Of a stretch of 64,000 nt of DNA, positions 10,481 to 25,400 are shown piece after piece (within the stretch, counting starts at the first letter, position 1; each line of letters begins with the position of its first letter). The notes beneath the pieces were generated by a model. The model made no database searches. It had not been told where the DNA came from and saw only the letters and a program-made list of their open reading frames with translations. Origin of the DNA: Tenrec ecaudatus (lineage: Eukaryota > Chordata > Mammalia > Afrosoricida > Tenrecidae); NCBI RefSeq assembly GCF_050624435.1, contig NC_134543.1:125827475-125891474 (forward strand), written 5' to 3'. A program made the position numbers and the translations under genes.

Positions 10481-13400
10481 CTGCAAAACACACAGACGAA
10501 AGTTAGCAGAATTAGAGAGGGACAGACAGGGTGGTCATTAGCCTGGTAAGATGTCTACCCTGCTATCCAATTCTTTTGAGAACTTAAATGAAGCTGTTGT
10601 TGGATAATTATTCATTATGCAATTTCTAAGGCCGAGAAAGCAATGTTAACAGAGCGAGAGGGGAAAAAATCCCTTATAATCCGCCACTCTGCCACAACTA
10701 CCTCCATGCCCTTCTCTTTCAGCTTTCCCCAGTCTTACATATTCACAGCAGCACAGGGTCGCCACGGTCGCTCTGTGCCTCGGAGGCCTCCTAAGTAAAA
10801 CCAGAGAGCTGGGCGCGGTTAGTGTTGTCAGGTCCCTGTACGTCAGGCGTGTTTTCACAGGACAACGTGGGTAGGTGAGGCGGGGCCTCTAAATGCTTTC
10901 CTGCTTTGCATTAGGAAGTAGAAGCTGCCTGTTCCTGGGTTGAATAAAGGTAGCCTCCGAAGAGTGAAATAACCAAAGTGCTTGGAATTGTGAAACTCGA
11001 GCATGGTGTGAAGCGTTTTCATGACGGCGCCTTGATGGGCTGTCCTCTCTGCTTCTCCCCCGCCCCTGTGGGACCTTCTGAGTCACTGTCTTACTCGTGT
11101 CTACTGTTGCTCTTACGCAATCCTGTCTTCCTTCCCCTCCTCTGCTACCGCTACCCGCTTCCCTGTTGGCCTAGTGAAGAAAACAACAAGCATGTCATAC
11201 AGAGGTCTCGTTATCTGTTCTGCTCTCCATGTTCCAAGTAGGTCGTGTAGAACATTTTGGTTTGCTGATTTCCCAACCCGGCCTCTGTGATTTTTAAGTA
11301 TTGATGGGTTGACTTCTTTTAGGAGACCAGATGTCCTCTCTATAAAAAAGACTTCTTCCTCTCATTTGGACCAGACAGAGCACCCTTATCCCAAGACTCC
11401 ATACAGCTTTATGTACCGGAGCTGCGAGACTCAGTCAATACACCCGCTTTCAAGAACACACCTGTCTACTGAAGAGAAGAATCAGACCTTCTTTAAAGTT
11501 TGTAAGTCAAGGTCTCAAAAGCTAGGTTTTCTTTACAGATGGCAGTCATTGACCTAAGCCAGTCGGCATCCACAATACAATTGTAATATGTATACATACA
11601 CACATGCATACACATGAAGAGGTACCCAAAAGAAAACCAGATTTTTTTTCAAAGTTATGTATATAATTTTTTTTACAAAACAGCCTTATCCCCTTCAAAG
11701 TACTCTCATTACACTTAATACGTTTGTCAAATCTGTAATTCTATTCTTGGAAACATTTTTCACACTCATCTGTTTGGATGGCTGACAGCACCTCCCTTTT
11801 TTTCCTTCTACGTCATCAAATCACTGTCCTTTCATGTCCTTCTGCATTCGCAGAAACAAAAAGAAGTGGCAAGGAGTGAGGTCAGGTGAGTAAAGTGTGT
11901 GGGGGCAGGCGAGGCATGCTGTATTTTGCCAAAAACTGGTGCACTGAGAGGGCTGGGTGAGCAGGTGCACTGTCGTGGTGACAAAACCAGTCCATCTGCC
12001 ACAAATCAGGCAGTGTTGTTGCTCACTGTTACACTATCTTTTCAGAACTGCTAAATAGAAAGCTTGATTAACAGTCCGACCTGGCGGAACGAACTCCAAA
12101 TGCACTACAAGTTGACATTTCCATCCATCTGGGAAGTTGATGGATGTCCGGAATGAGATTTGTCGTCCATCGACATTTTACCTTTTTTGAAATGAGAAAA
12201 CCACTCGTACACTAGAGTTGTTCCCATAGCGCTCTCCTTGTCAGCTGTGTTCAACATCACAACAGTTTCTGCAGCATGTTTCCCGAGCAGGAAAGAAAAT
12301 TTCCCCACCGCGCACGCATGTGTGTATGTGTGCATTCCTTGAAGTGCCTGAGCCTTTCCTCTCCTTGGCTGTCGGCGAGACCTGGCATCCAGGGTAAAGT
12401 ACTAGATGAAGCAGTTTTCCAAATTACATTTCAGGATTCACTTACTGTCTTCTTCAGTTGAGTGGGTTCCCTCAGAAATGTAGATTTCCAACTAGAGAAA
12501 AAATATGAAAGGCAAACATTAAAGCATTCAGAGATGGAAGGGAGGATGTGAGCCCAAATCTTGTCTCTAATATCTGAGATGCAGGGGAAAAGCCCACAAA
12601 TCCTTCTGGAAACAAAAACGGAAATAAGCGAAGGTTTTTCTCCTCCTCCATCTGGAGAAGAGTGGTAGGGGTATCCCATTAGTTTTTTCCCATATAAACT
12701 ATGGTGCCACCGTTGGCTGCTACCCAGCAAGGCTGGTGGTTTGAAGCAACCCTGCAGCTCCCTAACATGAAGGCCTGCTGGTCTGTTCCCATCCAGGTGA
12801 CAGCTGAGGGGACAGTCCTGCTCTGTCACGTGGGTTGCTATGAGTCAGACTGATACACAAAGTTTTACACAAGTAAGGCCTCATACCTGCTGTTTTACTC
12901 ATGGACATGCTGCTCCCCTACACGCTATCTCTTCCTCCCACACGAGTAACTTCCTCCTGCAACAGCCCCCAGAAAAGTCACATTTCCATTCTAAGGTGGT
13001 TTCTTCCATAATTTCCTCTACAGTCACATAATCTTGCACAGATTATATATACAGATGTGCTTACACATTGTGGTAGTTACATAATCTGGTATCAATTTGA
13101 GGATTAGAGTGTAGGGGTGGAGTCTAGCCTGTCAATCAGAATAGAGCCAATGAGGGCTCTGTGTGGGCATGGCCTTCTCCTGAGGATTCTGGGAACTCCG
13201 GTATTTCCTCCTTGGAGGCTGGAGACACTCTCTGCTCACTCCCTGTAAGACATCCCTGTGGAGATGACACATGGAGAGAGGCTGATGGAGCCAGACCTCT
13301 GGAGCCAGAGAAGCCACGTGGAGAGCCCTGCCAGCGCTGAGATGCTTACACCACCACTGGATCCACAAGACTTCCCACCCACTGGGCTGTGATCTTCCTG

Positions 13401-16400
13401 CATTGAGTGTCATTGGATGTGTTTCGTGAGTCTGAAGAGGACTGTATAGAGTGATATCAGACAGATGGGCTAATATCGGACTATGGACTTGATCTGTTCA
13501 ATTGCTCTTTCTTATACACATGAGTGTGTCTATGAACTTGTTTCTCTAGTCTACCCGGATTAACACACACATATGCATAAATATCACAGGAATAAATGAG
13601 GAGGGTTCAACAAGTTTGTGGGAAAATTTCATTCTCTATCTTTCAATTACATATACTACACAGAATCTATTACTAAGTAATTTCATCTTTTGAGTGGCTG
13701 GTATTGAGTAAATAATAACGTTTTCTTGATATACTGGACAAGGGATTAATCTCTAAAATCGACATAAAGCTTCAATGTGTCACCAAAAAAAAATCCAATT
13801 TTAAAATGGGCAGAGGACTGCTATCTGAGAAAGCATTGTGAAGTCAATTATGGCAGATATAGTTAGGTTAAAATATAACAACTTATCTTTTGATTTCCTT
13901 GTGCCTTATTTTAAAGTTTTTGTTTTTGATATTTTCTCTCTTTTAGATTGAGGTTTTTCTGTGTTTTATTTTGCCATTGTTGTTTTTTTCCCCTTGTTTT
14001 TGTTTTATGTTATTTTTTTGTGTATGAAGTCCAGGAAGGATAAATCATTAAATAGTAACTGGATTAATAATTACCTAGGGGCATGGCATGAGGAATCCTG
14101 GTTGCCTAGTGGTTACAAGTGTGGCTGCTAACTGCAATGTCAGCAATTCCAAACCACTAGTGGGTCCACAAGGGAAAGACCAAGCTTTCTGCCACTGTAC
14201 AGAGTTAGGGTCTCAGAAAACGCATGGGTGTAGTTCTACACTGGCTTACAGGGACGCTGTAAGTCCGAATTAACTTGACAGGAGAGTTTTTGAGAGGTGC
14301 GGCAGGGGAGGTTGGGGGAAATGGGGAGATAACAATGAGTCCAAGAAAGAAGAAAATGTTTGGAAATTGCTTGTGGTGATGATTGTACAACTCTTCCTAA
14401 GATGACTGAACCATTAAATTGTTCATGTAAATTATAGGCCAATAAAATTATTTTTAGAATGGGCAGAGGATATGAACAGACAGTTCACCAAAGAAGGCAC
14501 TCAGGTTGGCAATAAACATATGAAGAAATGCTCTCAATCACTAACCACCGGTGATGCAAATTAGAACAATGATGAGATACCACCTCACACTGGCATTGGC
14601 ATTAATAAGTTTTAAAAAGCAGAAAATAACAAATGCTGGAGCTGGCATGGATAGGTTGACACTTCCATATACTGCAGATGAAACTGTAACACGGTACAGC
14701 CACAGTGGAAAACAGCGTGGTACCTCTTCTAACGAATGGAAACAGCAATACTACATGATGTAGCAATAATCACGCTGCTTGGTTCTTAAACCAAACTCAC
14801 TACCCACGAACCCATGCCAACTCACAGTGACCCGACAGGACACAGCAGAACTGCCTGTGCGTTTCTGAGACTGTGATCCTTTGGGGAGTAGAAAGCTACG
14901 TGTTTCTCCTGGTGGTTTCGAATTGCTGACCATGTGTTTAGCAGCCCGATGCATAACCACTGTGCCACTACGGCTCCCTGCTTGGTGCATACGCTACACA
15001 AATAAGAGACACAGCACAGACAGATGTTCACACAGCACTATTCACAATGCAAGACGATGGACACAAATTTCAGGCCCAACAGTGGGAAAATGGGTAAACT
15101 TTGGGATTACTTTGCATCGTTAAAGAATAATGAAGAAACCGTAAAACACTTCATGACATGGATGGCTATGGAGGACATTAAGCTGAGTGAAGTTCGTCGA
15201 TCGCAAAAGGACAACTACTGAATAAAACACTCTGATGGCTACCAGCAGTGACGGGGGAAGAGGAGAAAGGGGAGGGATGGGCTAGAGGGTTGGCAGGTGC
15301 TATTTGGGAAAAGGGGAGATAATATCCCATGAGAGAGATGTGGCGGGAAGAGAGGCAGGTCGGACAGGGCAAACCACTGGGAGTGGGATACGTGGCTGAA
15401 CACAAAAATGATGGCCCCACCACCACCTCATTCACAATTACAAAGGTAAACAAATTTTAAAGACCTTAGAGATCAGCACATTCATCTTTTAGAAAAGAGA
15501 CCACCGTAGAGACTCACCTAAAGGCATAAAGCTCTTATTCTACAGTTACCAAGAGCTAGCACAGACAGAAAGGGCACACCTTTATTTTAATTTTGTAATC
15601 ATTCATGGCTCCTTATTCTAAATAGTAGTGCATTTACCCTGCTCTTCTTCGATGAACGATACAACAGAGCAGCCAAACAACTAATGCGGAAATGTCCCTC
15701 CTTCACATAGAAACTTCAGCTAATAAAGAGATGATGGACTGTCATCAGTTTATTAGCCTTTGATTAAATAATAAAGCTAGACAATGATTGTCAATGGCTG
15801 TCCAAAGAGTACAATGAAAACCTGACAAGGAACTTCATAATGGAAGTCATGGTGAGGCATAAAGGTCAGGCTGACATCTGAACCCACTGAAAAATCTGAG
15901 CATCGCCAAAAGATAGTCAATCAGACATCTAGCCCCTTAATGGGACGCAGTCAGAAGTATACAACACCACCTATCAAAAGAGTTGATTGAGCAACAATAA
16001 GACTATGAATCTGATCAGGAAGTACGTTACTCTAACTACAGAAAACATAAGGGACAAAGCCAAATTCATTGCCATCAAGTGGATTCCGACTCACAATCAC
16101 CCCACAGGACAGAGCAGACCCCCTCTTTGGGTTACTGAGACTATAATTATTTATAGAAGCAGAAAATCTCTCTCTCTCTTTCTCTCTCTCTCTCCAGAAA
16201 GCCTTATCTTTCTCCTTCAGAGCACCTACTGGGTTTGAACAGCTGACCTTTTGGTTAACAGCTAGGACTCTTACTGGGGCAAAAGAATATTTCAATGGCA
16301 TGGGATAAAAATAATCACTAAAACACAGTGAAGGGCATGTTGAATTCCAGGACTGGATAGGACAAACTCTTCTCTCTCTTCAGCTTACAACTGCAAGAAA

Positions 16401-19400
16401 GGAAGTGTTCATAAAAGGAGGAAGATTAGTTGTTGACAGGGTTGGGTGTTGAGGGAAGTAGAGCGGGAGTAACTTCTAATGAGCACGTTTCCTTTTTTTA
16501 AATTATTAAAATGTTTTGAGCATGTTTAAGGTTGATGGAATGTTCTACAACTGGCAGATGGTTAAGTCACACAACTCCATAGGTAATGATGGCTAAGTCA
16601 AAGGCATTGTGGTAAAATTGTAGAACTTTATTAAACAAAACTAGAAAACACGAAGCTATTGTTTCTTAGCATGTCTTCAACCTGGGTCTATACACTTCTT
16701 GAGTGCGTATACCCTTCCCCAAAGAATCCTGTGCTTTTCGATTTACACCATATTAAAACTGCAGCTTGGACATCGTCCAGGGATTCAAATCATGTGCCTT
16801 TTTCAAAGCTCACAGAGCAGTCCAGAGGATGTGACTGGGGTGACGTTTCCTAATGAAATCTCCACAGTCCTTGCTGTCCTCAAAAGAGCCAGGCGCACCG
16901 TGCACCTTCCTGACCTTTTTCTCACCAATGCAATTTTCCACGTTACTAAAACTTCTTCAGAATACGCCCCATGATCATCCTGCATCCTCTGAGGACGTGT
17001 ACCATGACTGCCCCTGTGGACTCCACCCCACAACACAAACAACAGGACCTTCTCAATGGATTCCTCTGTCTTGGATTCCACAGCCCTGCAGATCCCCTCA
17101 AAAGAGCTAACAAGACTAAGACAGTTTATTCCTAAGAGAATTGGCCTGCAGCCATTCACTGACCAGAGCCATGTTTACGCATTTTTGGTTAAGAATAGAC
17201 CTGTGTATGAATGAACTGGAACACCAGTAGCAACATTTTCTGAGTAATTCTCATACACGGAAAACCACTGAATTGCAGTTTCTATGGGTGAAGCATGTGG
17301 TATGTAAATTATATATCAATAAAACTATTATAAAAAGACAAAGGTTTGACAAAGTATTGCATGCAAAAATGATGTCCTGATAGGTAAAAGAAAAGGCAAA
17401 ACCAAAACAAACTCCGTCATTGAGCCTACTCTGACGCACAGTGAGCCTACAGGACAGCACAGAAGTGCCCCTGTGGGTGTCCAAGGGCGCAGACCTTTAT
17501 AGGCGCAGAGAGCTTCGTCTTTCTCTCCAGAGTGGCTGCCTTACCCATGAGGGCCCCTTTCTAATCATGTGAATCCCCACCTAATTCACAGTAAAAAATA
17601 AAAAAGGCAAGAAAAAGTTCATATCCTTACCTTATGCTTAAATGGTAAACACCGCTGAAGTTTTACTCTTAAGCAGAGCCCTGGGAAGGAAAAAGAAAAA
17701 GCTCCAATTACCTCTTCTAGGTTACACCACCATTCACTTCAGGGTGGAGAACATCCGGCCGGTGGGCCAGCACTTCCAGACATCACCGTAGGGGTGAGTT
17801 AATTCCGTATTTGACCAGTATGGTCTGCGAATCATGTTATGAATATCCAATTGCCAGAATAAAAGGTCCTCATCCCTGATGTAATTAATCTTCTGAGGAG
17901 CGTTTCATTTGAAATAAATTCCCTTCACATTATTCATGGAGCCCTGGTGGTGTTGTCAGGGGGCACTGTGCTACTAACCACACGAGTGGCAGTTCAACTA
18001 TATCGGGAAAGATGAGGCTGTCTGTCCTGTAACTGTTTACAACCCTGTCTGTCCTGTAACTGTTTACTACCTCAGGAAGTCTGCACAGGGTCGCTAGAAG
18101 GTGGACTGACTTGACTGGTAGCAGTGGGATTGGGCACACGTCCAAAAATACCTCTTGTACAGCTTGCTGCTGGCAAATCTAAAACACGGAGAATGTAGCC
18201 TCTCAATAGAAAACGGCTCCAAAACTACTCTCCCACCAGGACCTTTGTCTGTATTCCACGGAAGCCAACAGAGAAGATGGTGATGTCAACAGACCAGAGT
18301 TGACAGAGGGGCTGCCTCCATTAATGTGGGGTGTGCCCACCGAAGAGCAGCAGCGTGGAGGGGCAGATCTGGAGTCAGGAGTCCTGGGCCTGAGCCTCAG
18401 GTTTACCATTCCCTGGCTACATGGTGCCGAGCAAGTCACTTCAACCCTCTGAGCCTAAGGTTCCTCATCTGGAAGACACAGATAAGTTTAATTCCTGCCT
18501 CGGCTAACTGTGGAATGCCTGAAGATGAAGACATGTTAGCCATAAAGTGTGCTCAACCAAAAGAAAGCTCATCGCCACTGAGGTGATTCCGACTCACAGC
18601 AACCCTGCAGGGTGCGGTAGAACTGCCCCTGTGGGTTTCCAAGACTCTAAGTCTTTACAGAGTAGAAAGCCTCATCTTTCTCCTGCAGAGTGGCTGATGG
18701 TTTTGAACTGGTGACCTTGTGATTAGCAGCCCAACCAGAGCTCCTCCAGAAAGTGTGATTCATGGTGTAAATTGTTATTTGGGGGTCAGGATTTAGCTTA
18801 GAATTTAAGAATCCAGACCCACAGAATAGATTCTGACCCACAGTAACCCTATACATAGTATAACTCCTCTTCTGGGTTTCCGAAACTTGAACTCATTACT
18901 GGAGCGAACAGCATCTTTCTCCTGCAGAGCAGCTGGCAAGTTTGCACCACTGGTCTTGTGGTTAGCAGCTCCATGTGTAAAACTGTACGTAAGAAACACA
19001 TCTTTCGATAAGCTCACCAATAAGAGTTGCTAGAGAGCAATGAGGTACTGTTGGCGTGAACTTGATGATGACCAGATAGTCTTCTTCATTTATCTCCTGA
19101 ACCTCCACACAACTCTCCGTCACCACTTCCAGTTCTTCTAGAGTATTGGGCTTCTCGGGGTCCCGAATAGTTCGAATCAAATCTGAAACAGCATCAAAGA
19201 CAAAGCATTGCACTTAAAAATGAACATTCCACATAAAGAATTTTAATCTAAACATTAACTTCTTTCAGTTGAAGTACATAGTACAGCAACTTCCCAGGTT
19301 TCTGACAGGTATTTACTAGTCTACCAATTTCCTTTTGAGAAAACTGTTTTCCAGGATGATTATTAAACCCACATCCAGTGTCTTGAATCCAACATTTGGA

Positions 19401-22400
19401 TTCATGGTTCTGGTGGAGAAAAAGGAAGCACCGTGGGCTGCCAGACCAAGCGACAACTCTCTCTTGGAAGAAGTAGAGCTACAATGCTCCTTGGAAGCAA
19501 GGACGGAAGGACTCTCGAGGATTGGGGGCATGATATCAGGAGGGCCCACTCTCTGGAAGAGGACATCATGCTTGGTGAAGTTGGTCGGTGGAAGCAGCTC
19601 TGTGGAAGATGGAGGAGGCGGTCTGCTTCTGTGAAGAGCTACAGCCCAGAAGCCCTGCGGAGCAGTCCTACTCTGTCCTACAGGGCAGCTGTGAGTCGGA
19701 GTGGAGTCAGTGGCAGGGAGTGGGGATGTGACCTGGGCAGCGTTATTGCTAGCTGGCAACTCACCCACCAGAACCAAAGACAAAGCTAGGGTGACTAGCC
19801 GAAAGACCTGATTCTCAAAGAGGCTCCTGACAACAGAGATGAGAGAGCACATGAAGGAATTCCAAAGGCAGAATCAACAAAACATGCTATTTGGATGCAG
19901 ACGACAAGAAAAGGAAGAAAAAGAAATGACTCAGATTCAAGGCTAAGTGTCTGGGAGAAATGTGCAAGAATAAAAGCAGAAAACAGAACAGAGAAATCCA
20001 GGCGAGTTTACCTCAACAAGGGTTCTGAGGTGCTCAAGGGGCAATCTGGTAGAATTGTACAGCAGACACTGAACTGCAGCACAAGGTCTAAATGAGCAGC
20101 AGGGCTAGAGTGGTAGTTGAACGCAGGTGATTCACAAAGGAGTGTGAACAGTAACACTGGCACCACCGGGAATGCTTTGAAAACATATCCCTGTTGGGCA
20201 CAATCAAGCACCTCACAGGCTTGTTTTCTGGGTTTACTTAGGAGACAAGTTGGTCAACTGGTAGAGCACAGTTCATAAAGATAATGTTCGTCATTCTAGT
20301 TTGACAGCTCTTACAAACACCATCTGCCATCAATGCAAGACTCTTCTTATTTGGAATGAAAGACAGTGAAGGATACCCAGGGCTCAAGGAAGTAACTGGC
20401 CCACAGGACGAATAGCCCACATGAACCACGACATCATCTTGCCTGAGAGCACCGGAGCTGGCTGGTCCTCAGCTACCACTGCTGACTGTTCTGACCATGG
20501 ACATAATATAAGGCTCAGACAGAAGAGAGAAAAATGTAGAACAAAACTGAAAAAACAAAAAAGGTCAGACAGTGGACCAACAGACTCTAGAGGAACCCCA
20601 AGACCCTGAGATATCCTTTGAGCTTGGAACTTCAGCCAATTCTGGTAGTAACCTTGCACTGGAATAATAAACTGGCTTATAAAAGAAATAATGTCACCTG
20701 GGAGTACCATGCTCCTTGAAGTAATCACCTATCTGAACCCAAATAGTCAACACTCCGCCCAAACCAAGAGTAGATGCTAAAGAATAGGGAGGCTAGATTA
20801 ATGGAAACAAAACAAACAGAACAGAGAAAATAAGAGTGTTGACACATTTGGAAAATTAAACTGTCACAGAATCATTTGCTAAAGAAATGTTGAATAGGAA
20901 CCTAATAAGCTATATGAACTTTCATGTAAAATACAATTAAAAAAATGTTTTATCTGCTATCTGGGTCCTAGACCCCAAGATTCTGATTTACAGTAGTTGG
21001 TCTGAAGTTTGGCCAAACATTGAGAGTTTTTAAAATTCCCCGGTTATTCTTTCTTTCTTCCTTTGTTTTTCAAGTGTTGTTATAGATGACAAAGTTTAGA
21101 GCGGTGGTTCTCAACCTGTGGGTTGCGACCCCTTTGGGGGTCAAACGACTCTTTCACAGGGGTCACCCGATTCATAACAGTAGCAAAATTATAATTATGA
21201 AGTAGCAACAAAAATAATTTTATGGTTGGGGGGGTCACCATAACATGAGGAACTGTATTAAAGGGTTGCAGCATTAGGAAGGTTGAGAATCACTATCTTA
21301 AGAGTATGCTGGATGATCCCCCATTAGGCTTCTTCTTTAATTAATTGGTATTGCTACATACATCAAATCATTCCATAGTTCCCTAGCATGTCCAGCAGAC
21401 TAGTACATTTGCTACCACAATCCGTTTCCAAGCATTCTTTTTCTATATGGCCCCTTGACGTTCTCCCCAGTTATTCTTACATGCAGGCCAGTCTGAGAAC
21501 CACTGGTGCAAACGAAGAGACCCAAGGACAGGCCACCGGGAAGCACCTAAGTTTGGGAGGAGAGGAGAAAGACAAGCAAGCAGAGAAGGTAAGAAGGGTG
21601 GCTAACTATCAGGTTCAGGCTGAAGAGAGCTAAAACGAGTCTTTAATTTGTCATTCAGGCGAGAGCACCTTGAAGACAGCAGGAGACAGGTAAAGGCAGA
21701 AGCCAGTTTGCAAAAGTGGAAGCCAAGTGAACGCAAATACACAGTCCTGGGGCCGCTGGGACGATCCAGGGGGCTGCCAAAGCCTACACTTTATCCTCTA
21801 TTACAGAAGCCAGACGATGACAAAGATAAGGGAAACGCAGTGTTTTATAACCAAAGGAGAAGACTCAAATAGAGTCATTTGGAAATGAAAATATAACTTG
21901 GGTGGATGGAGGCGAGGAGGAAAGCTAATAAACACTGAAAGGAATGGGTCAAGGAAATGGGAACCAGGATTGGCCTTAGATTACCTTGTAACTCTGAGGT
22001 TGTAAAACATATATATTAAGGAGACAGTTAAAAGAAAATGCTGAGGTAGCCTGGTACCTTATCCTATTGACACCTTGTGATCATACGGGCTGGTATTGCT
22101 TCTTCCATGTGGGCTCTGTAGCTTCTCAGCTAGATGGTCACTTGTTTATCTTCAAGCCTTTAAGACCCCAGACACTATATATCTTTTGATGGCCAGGCAC
22201 CATTAGGTTTCTTCACCACATTAGCTTATGCACCCATTTATGTTCAGTGATCCTGTCAGGAAGGTGAGCATCATGGAATGCCAGTTTAATAGAACAAAGT
22301 GTTCTTTCATTGAGGGAAGAGTTGAGTGGAGGCCCAATGTCCATCCGCTACCTTAATACTAAACCTATAAATATATGCACGTAGATTTATGTAGTCATAT

Positions 22401-25400
22401 ATATTTACATATGCAAATGCCTGTATTTAGACCTCTGTAAATGCCCTTTGCCTCCTAGTTCTTTCCTCTATTTCCTTTTACTTTCCTCTTGTCCCACTAT
22501 CATGTTCAGGCTTCATTTGGGTTTCAGTAATTTTTCTCGGTTACATTGTTCTTGCCCTACCAGGCCTCCTACACCCTCCTCACCACTGATCTTTTATCAC
22601 TTGTTGTTCCCTTGTCCCTGGGGTTGTTAACACACACGTCCTTTCCTCCACCTCACCCTTTCCCATGTGCCTCTGGAATCATGGGTCCCATTGTTTTCTC
22701 CTCCAGATTATTTATCCCACCTATCTTATCTAGATAGACCTGCAGGGATAATAATAATATGTACATAAAAAAAAAACCCCAAGACTGAGCAAAACAAAAG
22801 AAAACAACAATACAATAAAAGAAAAGCCTGTAAATAGTTAAAGGTCTGTATGTTGACCTTTAGAGGTGTTTTCTGGTCAAGTCTGATGGGGTGCAATGCC
22901 CTAGCCCAAGTCTATTTTTGGTATTCCCTGGGGACTTGGTTGCTCTGTTCTCCTTGCTGTTCTGTTGCACACCCTGAGTATTTCACCTCAGTGTGGTGGG
23001 GTCAGATCAGGCGCAGGTATCAGGCATCAAAGAACAAAAAAATCATATTATTGTGAATGAGGCGGAGTGCAGAGTGGAGACCCAAAGCCCATCTGTAGGC
23101 AACTGGACATCCCCTTACAGAAGGGTTGCAGGGAGGAGACAAGCCAGTCATGGTGCAGTATAGCAATGATAAAACAGACAACCTTCCTCTAGTTTTTTAA
23201 TACTTTCCCCCTCCCCCTCGACTCCCATCTCCCCCCACTATCATGACCCCAATCCTACCTTACAAATCTGGCTAGACCAGAGGATGTAGTACACTGGTAC
23301 AGATAAGATCTGGAAATACAGGGAATCCAGGACAGATAAACTCTTCAGGACCAACAATGAGAGCAGTGATACCAGGAGGGGAAGGGGAAGGGGGGGGTAG
23401 AAAGGGGGAACCGATCACAATGATCTACATATAACCCCTTCCCTGGGGGATGGACAGCAGAAAAGAGGGTGAAGGGAAATATCGGACAGTGGAAGACATG
23501 AAAAAATAATCATTTATAAATTATCCAGGGTTTGTGAGGGATGGAGGGTAGGAGAAGGAGGGAAAATATGAGGAGCTGATACCAAGGGCTCAAGTAGAAA
23601 GAATGTTTTGAGAATGATGTCAATAAATGCACAAATGTGCTTGACACAATGGATGGATGTGTGGATTGTGATAAGAGATGTACGAGCTCCCAATAAAATG
23701 ATTTTTAAAAGAAAATGCTCAGGTAGAAAGGAGAAGCAGAGGGAGGTCACGTAGGATGAGTTTGGGGTTCTCAGCACGAGGTTTTGCTCTCTATTTATAA
23801 GCACCCCGGGATCAGAAATGCAGCAAGGAAAGAAAAAGGATCAGTCAGACTGTACTTTCTACCTCTTGGGCTTAGCCCATGATTAGTAATGAGAAATTTA
23901 ACGCATGGGCAGGAAAGAGGCCATAGCTCTTCAAGACTGTGATCTCAGAGGGCTCTGAGAACCAAGGCTTTGGAAAAGGACAGTGTTGCCTCATCACTGC
24001 CTTCTATACAAGGTTCAGCCAAAGAAGCTGTATTCTATCCTATATACGCCATGTCATCTGAAATGAAATCTCACCCATTATTCAACTGGGCCAGTTCTCT
24101 AGTGATTTGAGAGGCTTGGATTTCTTTAGAAGGAAAACAGTGTTGATCTCCTCACATTCCTCCCTCGCCAGAAATTCTTCTGCCGTTCCTTAAGCATACT
24201 GTTCTCATCTCTAAACGTCAGCCCTAATTTCCTTCGCCTCGTATGCCCTGACCCTCTACATACCGAAACGAACCGAAACCCAAACCTGTTCCCACAGGAG
24301 TCCTTAATTCCTGTAGGAGATAGCTTCCAAGGTTATAGTCTTTATGGACTAGGACCACCATGTCTTTCTCCCGTGAAGGCTGGGAAGTTAGAAGGGCCTT
24401 TGTTTTGGTTTGCCCACTGTGCCACCAAGGCTCCTGTGTACATCTCCAGACCCTACTCTTCAAGACCCAACTCAAGTGCCTCTTCTCCTTTAAGCCTTTC
24501 CAGATCCCCAGATCCTCTGTCAAGGTTTAGTGTTTTTCCTTCCTCTGAATTTCTGTATCTTATTGAGGCCTAAAAGCCCTTTTATCTAGGGAGTCCTGGT
24601 GGCACAGTGCGTTAGGTAGGCACTGGGTAGCTAACCAGAAGGTCAGCAATTTGAAACACCAGCCACTCTAAGGGAGAAAGATTAGGCTTTCTACTCCTAT
24701 AAAGATATAGTCTCAGAAACCCAAGGGGCAATTCCACCCTGTCCTTTAGGGTCGATATGAATCAGAACTGAATGGATAGAAGTTACGGTTGTTGTTTTTT
24801 TCTGCATAGTCTTTTTCTACATACTTGGCATGTTTATATTTACATACATCTCCCTCAGTATAAGTTTGAGGTCAAAGATTGTCTCTTCCAAAGGTGCAAC
24901 CCAGTGCCCTTAGATTTGCTGTAGGCAGAAGAGGGACAAGATACGCGTGTGTCCAACTGCTTGATGGGCTTGATTGCACTCAGAACCTAGCCCAGGTGGC
25001 TTAAGGAGTCCTTGGGCGTCACGAATGGTTAAGCACTGGATTGCTAACTGAAAGATTATTGGTTGGAGCTCATCCACGTCATTAGAAAGGCCACAAGGTC
25101 ACAGTCTTAACCTATAGAGCAACCGTTCTACTCTACAGCACTAAGAATATTGGCTCAAACAAACCAAGGGGGTGGGAGCAGAGAGCCTAAACCCATCTAT
25201 AGACAATGGACATTACCTCACAGAAGGGTCACAAGGAAGGAAGGGGTCAACCAGGGTGCAGTATAGCACTGATGAAACACATAATATTCCTCTGATTCTT
25301 TGAGACTTTCTCATCCCCCACCATCATGACCTAGTCATGATGCCTTTCAGTTCTGTCTAGACCGGAGCATGTACACTGGTACAGATAAGAGCTCACGCCA

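Larger units (their letters stand above)
13722..15225 (+). mobile_element. L1 3' region with two nested insertions
   Basis: L1 sequence at 13722-13817, 14458-14775 and 14986-15225 (for example GATGAGATACCACCTCACAC and the ATGGACACAAATTTCAGGCC region). A LINE-type insertion at 13818-14457 and an AfroSINE at 14783-14976 split it. CIAO2A intron 3. Confidence 0.75.

Noticed and set aside
19316-19852. 178-codon minus-strand frame, the longest in the window
   Set aside because: It reads antisense through an RTE1 fragment and an AfroSINE tail, with no splice signals or family match.
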